Shown here: positions 57,436-64,000 of the stretch, one piece after another
How the letters are laid out: every line of letters begins with the position of its first letter
Numbering within the stretch: the first letter of the stretch is position 1
Assembly (NCBI GenBank): GCA_037178625.1
Contig: CM074127.1
Span: 2,914,001 to 2,978,000, forward strand
Direction: 5' to 3'
Length of the DNA: 64,000 nucleotides
Origin: Skeletonema tropicum
Taxonomy: Eukaryota > Bacillariophyta > Thalassiosirophyceae > Thalassiosirales > Thalassiosiraceae
The notes under the pieces: generated by a model
Databases searched by the model: none
Told to the model about the DNA's origin: nothing
What the model saw: only the letters and a program-made list of their open reading frames with translations
Position numbers and translations under genes: made by a program

Positions 57436-58789
57436 TTACACATGCTTGCCCTTGCCTCCGAGAATGACCCCTAATGAAACCGTGGCCGATCCAACCAAAA
57501 CACCTAGAAGCAAAGTTCGAACTCTTTCAGATGGATCTAGTGCAACGAGGGCCTCGTTTTCACCTCCATCAGCATCATCATCGATCTTTCCAGCTGGTGG
57601 CATCACCTCAAGCCACTGCACTTTCCATGGCGATCCACGAGAGTCTAGAAGGATTGTTTGGAGACGACGAAACAATTCATGAACTCCATCAATCTCCGCT
57701 TTGAAAATACTTACACTCTCACAGGATATGCCTAGCGGTACGCCAATTCCAGAGCATTCTGATAGAATCTCACGTAGCACATCACAAAGGTACTCGATAC
57801 TTTTCTCAATAGGTTTCTCTGCGCCGAGTATAAGTTGCTCTGTTTCGGTGGGGACGCGGACGCCTAACCACTTGATGAATGACATTGTCTTCTTTCGACT
57901 GACAGGCGCAAAAGTTAACACGACTTTGCTGGGAGCAATACCTTTCTGTTTGCACAAAGTTGCATAATCCTTCAATAGCCTGATAGTTGGTTCGGCATCA
58001 TAAACTGCCTGAGAAATGAACCATTTTGCACCGGCTTTTATCTTTCTCACCATATTCAAATGTTCTGTTGGATATGTCTTGCCTCGTTGTTGAGCTGCTT
58101 CGAGGGTATGGCGCTCTGCAATACAGACACAGCCAAAGTGAACATCTTCCTTTGATTTCACCATATTCATCGCTTCTGAAATGGTTGGTCCTTCATAATT
58201 GCCTTCTGAAGATGCACGGCCCACTAAATTTATTGCACCATTGGTGTTCTCCAACCAACTTTCAAAGTTTGGGTCAGCGACACATTTGTACACCAAGCAT
58301 TCCCGCCCAGAGAGGTTGGCGAGCAAGGCAGCATGAGTGGAGCTATCCATCACACGACGAAAGGGGAAAGGGCGATCTTCATCTGTTCGGCCTGGTTCAT
58401 CCTGAATATCATATACAATAAAGCCGTCTGCTGCCAACATCTTCGATCTGGAGACAAATTTATTTGCAATTTCAGAGCATTTGTGTGGCGGCGTACCCTC
58501 CCCTGGTGGAACATCTCCAAGGAGGAAAACTAAAAAGAAAAAGATGTAGATGTCAATAGGCAGAAACCTGAACGATCCGTTGCCACAGCATGATAATCAT
58601 CTGAAGAAGATTCTGAGGAATCCATCCAACAGCAGCAATCAAAAAGAATGGCACAAATCCACGCACACAACCCCTGCCCACAACTGTTCTTTGGAATCAG
58701 GGTTCTGCAACTTTATTTCTTGAGATGGGAAAACACTTACCAGGTCGGGCAGGATTTGCCAACCGCTCGTGAAGGGATTCGTCCGCCAT
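57436..58789 (-). CDS. Methylenetetrahydrofolate reductase-like TIM-barrel protein
   Basis: A 49-bp first exon (58789-58741) joins exon 2 (58529-57436) across a 211-bp intron (gtaagt donor, tttag acceptor) in phase, restoring ARPVFLLGDVPPGEGT. The protein has 380 residues. The pattern of strands and the segment GAKWFISQAVYDAEPTIRLL, followed by VLTFAPVSRKKTMSFIKWLGVRVP, resembles the FAD-binding barrel of MetF/MTHFR, where the equivalent region reads Q-x-x-Y/F-D. It lacks the classic N-terminal F-E-F-F-P-P motif (here LLGDVPPGEG) and ends in a hydrophobic helix (LLLGVLVGSATVSLGVILG), unusual for MTHFR. It may act on another folate or flavin substrate. Family call is moderate; reaction unknown. 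Confidence 0.65.
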
Positions 58790-59100
58790 GATGGATATCT
58801 GACACTGATCTGTAGCTCTCTCTTACGCGATGCAATAGCAATAGCATCTAACATCTAAACACCGTCCAAGAAGCGATGGTGAGGGTTTTTGGTGATGGGA
58901 TCACTCGAATAATGGGACTCCTTCGCTTTTGTTACCTGGTCTTGGCTGGCGGCTGGCGCTGGGCTGTTTCGTGGCTGGTGATAAATGTGTGGATGCGGAA
59001 GCTTGAAATAATGGATCAATACTACTACTACTTCGCCTGTACAATATCAAAGTAGATGCGCCTTTTGCTTCCTTAATTTTATCTCTAATCTTTTCCCTGC
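58790..59100. other. Intergenic, no gene seen
   Basis: Lies between the MTHFR-like gene 5' end and the PP5 3' end, both on the minus strand. It should hold the promoter of the former. Nothing specific was recognised. Confidence 0.5.
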
Positions 59101-60690
59101 TCACATAAACAACCCACCCATTCCAGCTGCGTATGCCATGGGTCGAATGTTCGGGTGAGGGACAGCTTCATACTGAGTGAACTTGGGCTCGCAAGTTTCG
59201 TCAAAGTGAATAAATGCACCCTTGTTCCCCATAGAGTCGCAATAGTTGGGAGCCGAAAAGACTGTGATTGTCTTGCCTCCGTGCTCCACGAGGTATCCTT
59301 CGTCTTTCACCTCGTGACTCCGCACAAGTAACTGTAAGCCATTCAGTTTCAAAAACGACTCGGTGATGTCGGGTCCAAAGGAATATCCAACACCACGTTT
59401 GGAAGGACTTTTCCCGGGGAATGGCTGAGGATCTGCCCAAAGGAGATCACTCATCAGACCAAAGTTGGGCGGCTCACAACCTCGTTGAATCTTACGAATA
59501 TCCGAAAGAGTAACATCAGGTTCCGTCGGAAGCCCACCATGGGTCACGAACACTTTTTCACCCACCACCGATGCCAGAGGCAAAAACGAGAATACCTCGA
59601 GGAAGAGATCAAAGATTTTGTCATCATACTTTGCCTTCACTTCCCCTTCGAATCCATAAATCTTATTCATATTCTTTGTTTCATGGTTTCCTCGATGCAG
59701 GTGGATGCAGTCAGGGTCAGACAGTTTGAACAAGAGGAACAATAAAATGACTTCCACCGAAAAGGATCCGCGATCGACAAAATCACCATTGAACAGATAG
59801 GGGTTGTTCTTGGATGGCAATCCATTCAAAGCAAATATGTTCAACACATCATAGTATTGTCCGTGAGTATCACCACACACAGTCAACCGTGGAGAAATAG
59901 TGGGATCGTTTTCGTCAGGACCGGTATCAGGGATTGGGATCTCCAACAGCGACGGCTGATTCTCATAGTAATGTTTGGCACTAATCAGAAGATGAGCCAC
60001 ATACCGTTTATGAATCACTTTTTGGTCCTTAAAATGCTCCATGGCAGCCAAGACAAAGTCCCGTGGTAGTTTCCCCGGTTCAAATAACGCAGCCTCTTTT
60101 TCGGCATCAATCAAAAGTTCTCCCGACGGATGCGGTCCATCATAGGATTTTTCCACGGCCACAGATTCAGCTCTAAATGAGTCACTCAATGGTGTGCTTT
60201 CGTCACTTAAAATAGCTGCTGCAAAGGCCGCCTCTTTAACGGCTTTATCGCACTCTTGCAGTTTCCCACGTGCATCTCTATCTTTGGGGCGGAGTTTGCA
60301 TACTGCACGAAAGTCCTTACGGGCGGCCTTGGCTCTTCCCAAGGCAAACTCAGCACTCCCGCGGCGGTAGTAGCCCTTGGGATAGGTAGGGTCAGCCTTG
60401 ATGGCGTGTGTTGCATCTTGTATAGCTAGACCATAATTCTCCACTTTAATGTATGCAAGAGCACGATTTGATAAAATGATTGCATTTTCGGGGAGGTGAG
60501 ATAGACCCATGCTGTAGAGATGGATTGCTTCATTGTAATGGCCAGCCATCAGGGCGGCATTTCCTTGATCTTTGAGCGCAAGACCGTTTGCCTCTGCCAT
60601 TTCAGCGCTTTCGCATGCACTCATATCAGGCTCATCGTCGACATTTTTGATGCCATCGATCAGCTTATCGAAGTCTTCGTCATCACCCAT
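59101..60690 (-). CDS. PPP5C: Serine/threonine protein phosphatase 5 (TPR-PPP)
   Basis: A single-exon, 529-aa protein. The N-terminal part has three TPR repeats (ALKDQGNAALMAGHYNEAI, LSNRALAYIKVENYGLAI, YYRRGSAEFALGRAKAA), which bind Hsp90. The C-terminal PPP domain has GDTHGQYYD, GDFVDRG, RGNHE and VRSHEV, the metal-binding and catalytic motifs, plus SAPNYCDSMGNKGA. This order and length are those of PP5, normally held inactive by its own TPR domain. All metal ligands are present. Confidence 0.97.
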   Translation of the reverse strand: MGDDEDFDKLIDGIKNVDDEPDMSACESAEMAEANGLALKDQGNAALMAGHYNEAIHLYSMGLSHLPENAIILSNRALAYIKVENYGLAIQDATHAIKADPTYPKGYYRRGSAEFALGRAKAARKDFRAVCKLRPKDRDARGKLQECDKAVKEAAFAAAILSDESTPLSDSFRAESVAVEKSYDGPHPSGELLIDAEKEAALFEPGKLPRDFVLAAMEHFKDQKVIHKRYVAHLLISAKHYYENQPSLLEIPIPDTGPDENDPTISPRLTVCGDTHGQYYDVLNIFALNGLPSKNNPYLFNGDFVDRGSFSVEVILLFLLFKLSDPDCIHLHRGNHETKNMNKIYGFEGEVKAKYDDKIFDLFLEVFSFLPLASVVGEKVFVTHGGLPTEPDVTLSDIRKIQRGCEPPNFGLMSDLLWADPQPFPGKSPSKRGVGYSFGPDITESFLKLNGLQLLVRSHEVKDEGYLVEHGGKTITVFSAPNYCDSMGNKGAFIHFDETCEPKFTQYEAVPHPNIRPMAYAAGMGGLFM

Positions 60691-61621
60691 TTTATTTCAA
60701 TGCAATTATCCACTACAACTGTATTCCTTCTACTTCTATCTATCGGTCCGTTAGCACAGCCAGCGTATGATGCAACAAGCTGAGTAGAGTAAAACCGTCC
60801 ATGCGTGAGCGAGCGGTGGGGCGGACGGTCGGTGATGCATGCTACAGGGGTCAAAAAAGGTGTCTAATGTCTAACACCTCTTCGCTACGTACACAAAATT
60901 GTAGGAATTGGTACACACCCAAAAAATGCTTCCCGCATTTTGTGGAGGAGAGAGAATAAGCCTGCAAAGTTTTTCTACGTACACGTACTACGATTCCTAC
61001 AGTAGCTACTCCTACCAAATTCGGGCGGGAAGATGACTTTTTCACTGTCACATCAGAAAATGCTAGCTGTTCGCTCAATATCGTTAGACACTTTTTCTGT
61101 AATTCACGTTTTTTGACCCCTGTAGCATGCACCTTGCAGCTTGCTGCGAACTTCCGCTTTCCCGCCACAATCTATCTAGCTAGCTAGTAGCTAGGGCGGC
61201 ACAAAAAAGGAGTTATCGCTCTGTATGTATGTGGCTGTCTCATCATCAGCTGCTGTCTCCCAGTGCAACCAATGACAAAGAAGCCACCACTATCCACACC
61301 CAAGTAGGAAGGCAATAGCTGCAACAGTATAATATTCTCTACGAGCAATCAGCGGTGGTGCGATTGACTCTTTTGACGCTGCGCGGTCGTGATCCAACAA
61401 AGTAGGGTTTATCTCATTTTCAATCTTTGCATATTCATAAAAGGTGCATATACTTCCTCAGGTTGAACCTCCATCTGGTCAGCTGGTATTATCTCAATCC
61501 CTGAACACCACGAAGTGCATTAACATTGGTGCAGGTTGGAAGTGTTGGCATACAGGTAAAATTTAGACGCATAGACTCGAGAGATAATAGAAACTTAATA
61601 GAAACAGCAATACGCAGCATC
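60691..61621. other. Intergenic containing a MITE-like element
   Basis: Lies between divergent genes (PP5 on minus, acidic protein on plus). The inverted-repeat element at 60836-61131 occupies its first half; the second half includes a ctag-rich patch near 61168-61190. No gene or RNA was recognised. Confidence 0.6.
60836..61131. mobile_element. 296-bp MITE-like inverted-repeat element
   Basis: The ends are perfect 23-bp inverted repeats: the left (60836-60858) starts tgcatgctacaggggtca and the right (61109-61131) is its reverse complement. The interior is non-coding and holds partly matching inverted stretches (gtgtctaa.. / ..ttagacac). Size, lack of coding capacity and terminal inverted repeats fit a miniature inverted-repeat transposable element in the PP5 promoter. 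No clear target-site duplication flanks it, so it could also be an old insertion or a long hairpin. Confidence 0.6.
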
Positions 61622-63064
61622 ATGAGTGAAGCACTTGGTGGCATCGACATAGGGCGGGTCATGTCCTCAGATGGACCAATCGTGAAATGTGTCCTCCTAC
61701 GCACTCAGGCTAGTAGCACAAGTAGTGAGGCCAACGTCAAAGAAATGTCTATCCGTGAAATGAAGCAAGAATTAGAATCATTTGGTGTAGACACATCTCA
61801 GTTTGTTGAGAAACCAGACTTGCAAGATGCTTTGACTGAGGCGCGGATGAATAGTAAAAAGCCAGCGGGCAGCAATGATGATGATGGCAAGGATGGCGGC
61901 AGCAATGACGATTACACCTTTCGTGGTGAGCCTGTTCCACTGCTGAGGTACATGGAAGAGATTGAAGTAGATACCACACCAAAGAAATCGATGGTAGCAC
62001 AAGTTCTGGGTGGTGATTTCACTTTCCTAGGCCAATATGAAGATGAGGGCATCATGGTTATGGTACGTCGACCAGATTGGGAGGATGAGGATAGCTCGTT
62101 TGATGAGAGCGACATTCCTCCGGTGAATCCACACCCATTGCAGCCTCCATTTGATGAAGTTGAAGTGCGTGGGGACATTCTTTTGATCAGAGTTGCCGAG
62201 ACAGCAGAGGAATTGGATGATGATAATGATGATTATAAGAATGATGATAAGAATGATAATGAAATTGATAAGGAAGAAGAGGAGGAAGAAGAGAAAGCAA
62301 GTAATGAACAGGGTGAAGAAGCTTCCGACATGAAACCTGCAGCTGTTGAATCAGAGGAAGGCAATGAGGAAAAGGTAGTTTCTGTTCCAGCCAATGACGA
62401 CTTTTTCCTGGACTACAGCATGGAGGAGTACCTCAAATTTGCAAGTCGCACTGACGTCGAAGGGCCACCTATCCTTGAAGAATCTGATGAATCAGCTGAA
62501 GAGGAGAACGAAGAGGAAGCAGGTGAATCCAAGGCTGATGGAGACGAAGATGAAGATTATGACCCTGAGGTAGACGAACTCAGTGATGAGGAATTCGACG
62601 ATGAAGAACATCAGGTAGGAATGATGAATCTCATTTTAGGGCAGATATTGCGAAAGTTTCATGAAGAGAATGGTCGTGGGCCGGACACATTAGAGCTTCT
62701 GGAAATGCGCAAAGCGCTTGCCGATCGGTTAGGAGTAGAAGTTCCGCCAGTGGATGAAGAAGCTTGCGACTGGGATAAAAAGGCTCCAACTCCAAAGAAA
62801 GGAGAAACGCCGAAGAAAGTCGTTGTAGCAGAGGAGAGGAATGAATGCGAGACTATTCCTCGAGAGACGAACAACTTGTTTGGGAGTGAAAACGATGAAG
62901 AGGCAGCTGAGGAACAGGACGAATCCTCGGGATTGAAACGACCTGTCGAGATGATTTACGGTGAACAAGGTGAAAAAGATGATGGCATTCAGCATCAGAG
63001 CAAGAAAGCAAACTTAGAAGTATGTGAAGAGAGTGGTAAGGAAGGTGCGGAGGTTGCAGCATAA
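61622..63064 (+). CDS. Acidic conserved protein with SAP-like motif, function unknown
   Basis: A 480-aa protein from the first in-frame ATG at 61622; the frame is open upstream to 61526 but without an ATG. A short segment (MSIREMKQELESFGV..DLQDALTEAR) looks like a SAP-type helix-turn-helix motif. It is followed by a conserved-looking domain (LLRYMEEIEVD, LGGDFTFLGQYEDEGIMVM, PPFDEVEVRGDILLIRV) and long Glu/Asp-rich stretches. A basic Lys/Pro patch (KKAPTPKKGETPKK) lies near the end. The central domain resembles an uncharacterised family found in algae, but I cannot name it with certainty. The acidic character suggests a nuclear or chaperone-like role (speculative). It converges with the GTP cyclohydrolase homologue. 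Confidence 0.7.
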   Translation: MSEALGGIDIGRVMSSDGPIVKCVLLRTQASSTSSEANVKEMSIREMKQELESFGVDTSQFVEKPDLQDALTEARMNSKKPAGSNDDDGKDGGSNDDYTFRGEPVPLLRYMEEIEVDTTPKKSMVAQVLGGDFTFLGQYEDEGIMVMVRRPDWEDEDSSFDESDIPPVNPHPLQPPFDEVEVRGDILLIRVAETAEELDDDNDDYKNDDKNDNEIDKEEEEEEEKASNEQGEEASDMKPAAVESEEGNEEKVVSVPANDDFFLDYSMEEYLKFASRTDVEGPPILEESDESAEEENEEEAGESKADGDEDEDYDPEVDELSDEEFDDEEHQVGMMNLILGQILRKFHEENGRGPDTLELLEMRKALADRLGVEVPPVDEEACDWDKKAPTPKKGETPKKVVVAEERNECETIPRETNNLFGSENDEEAAEEQDESSGLKRPVEMIYGEQGEKDDGIQHQSKKANLEVCEESGKEGAEVAA

Positions 63065-63296
63065 GTACGATCTCAATATACACACAATTATGTTAATAAT
63101 ATCATAAATGCATGTCTGAAACAACGGGACTGTTTCTTCCTCAGGAAGATGGTAACAGAAATATAAAGTATGTCTGGTGGGTCCAGTCATATATATCTAA
63201 CAATTGTTGGGTTTGTTGATGCCATATTTATTTGTGTTCAATTTTTATAATAATGTATCTAGATGCGTGATCAAGCTAGCTGATTACCACGAAATC

Positions 63297-64000
63297 TTAG
63301 TATGCGTACTCGCGACCAACAGTCTTCTTCAACTCATTCTCATCAATGCCCTCGTAAGCTTTACCAGCATTATAGCCATGGAACACCTTGGCTGTGATTT
63401 CGACCTGCGCATCTGCGGGAACAAGTTCTTTTGGAATCTCAATTCGGTTCACAATTTCAATGCCAGTGCTAACAATAGCGTTGTACTTCATGTCACTCAT
63501 TGAAATAAAGTTGTGGATCTTTGTCACGCCTAAGAAGTGCAAAGGATCAGGCATCAACGCTTGGAAACGAGTATCTTGCACTCCTGCTACTTGCTCTGTA
63601 CAATTGAAGTAATTCTCGGCTGAATCTCCACCCTCCTGGCGCTTTCGAGTATTGTAAACGAGATACTTAGTAACCTCTCCAAGACTTCTACCCTCTTTGC
63701 GGAAATAAATTACGATTCCACATCCACCCCTTTGAGCAGTTTTGATGCACTCTTCGATAGCATGAGTGAGGTAAGGACGACAAGTGCAAATGTCTGAACC
63801 AAAGACCTGTTTGAGTAGGAAGTCGTGTTGTTAGTAAAACGAGTGCACTTTATCATATCAGTGAAAACATAGTAGTTATAATCAAACTCACGTCAGACCC
63901 ATTGCACTCATCATGAACACGACAAGTAAGCTCGATATCTTCGTCAGGAATTGTGTCAGGATCACCCCAAATGTAGATGGTCAGCCCTCCAATAGGTGGC
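63297..64000 (-). CDS. GTP cyclohydrolase II homologue, URC1-type (partial, runs off the edge)
   Basis: Two exons are visible (64000-63892, continuing beyond the window, and 63806-63297), joined across an 85-bp intron (gtgagt donor, aacag acceptor) in phase. The junction restores the zinc motif HDECNGSDVFGSDICTC, with the C-x10-C-x-C spacing of GTP cyclohydrolase II. GIVIYFRKEGRSLGEV is the catalytic-loop region. The C-terminal part (GGDSAENYF, AGVQDTRFQALMPD, HNFISMSDMKYNAI) is not typical of riboflavin-pathway RibA. It resembles the URC1 group linked to uracil catabolism in fungi and bacteria. The encoded reaction could be GTP ring opening or a related step. The N-terminus lies outside the window. 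Confidence 0.8.

Overview
The window looks like nuclear DNA of a centric diatom, most likely of the chitin-forming Thalassiosirales group. Four signs support this. Several proteins start with a signal peptide followed by the heterokont plastid-import motif (ASAFAP-type F-A-P). Plastid phosphoribulokinase is encoded in the nucleus. Genes are compact, with short GT-AG introns of about 80-280 bp. Two chitin synthases sit close to two chitinase-type genes. No CRISPR arrays, rRNA or tRNA genes, or bacterial operon structure were seen. The genus is an inference.

Layout. Positions 1-806 hold short simple and direct repeats. Positions 807-6116 are a 29-copy, 184-bp tandem satellite. From 6.5 to 22.4 kb there are ordinary genes: an EHD-type membrane-remodelling ATPase with a signal-like N-terminus, a pyrophosphate-type phosphofructokinase, a 68-aa plastid protein, a RAP-domain organelle RNA-type protein, a 2H phosphoesterase, a 127-aa unknown, a helicase-associated-repeat protein, a plastid-targeted membrane protein and a plastid-type SLC25 carrier.

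From 23 to 52.9 kb there is a chitin neighbourhood: two paralogous cytochrome-b5/GT2 chitin synthases, a GH19-type protein with three cysteine-rich modules, and a giant GH18 chitinase. The giant gene is easily missed. Two long reading frames (41968-44940 and 44982-51848) and two small 5' exons join across well-formed, phase-matched introns into one protein of about 3,500 residues: a signal anchor, Pro/Thr repeats, 43 six-cysteine modules, an intact GH18 active site, five CxxC/CC modules and a hydrophobic tail. This suggests a wall- or thread-anchored chitin-binding and remodelling scaffold made by the same locus that makes chitin. Between these lie an alanine-glyoxylate-type aminotransferase, phosphoribulokinase, ribosomal protein L11 (uL5), eRF1 and a zuotin/DNAJC2 co-chaperone.

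From 53.5 to 64 kb there are a USP4/15-type deubiquitinase, an MTHFR-like protein, protein phosphatase 5, a MITE-like inverted-repeat element, an acidic conserved protein, and a GTP cyclohydrolase II homologue of the URC1 type that runs off the right edge. Two conserved genes (RAP and zuotin) show apparent +1 frame breaks. These may be indels in the sequence or very short introns.
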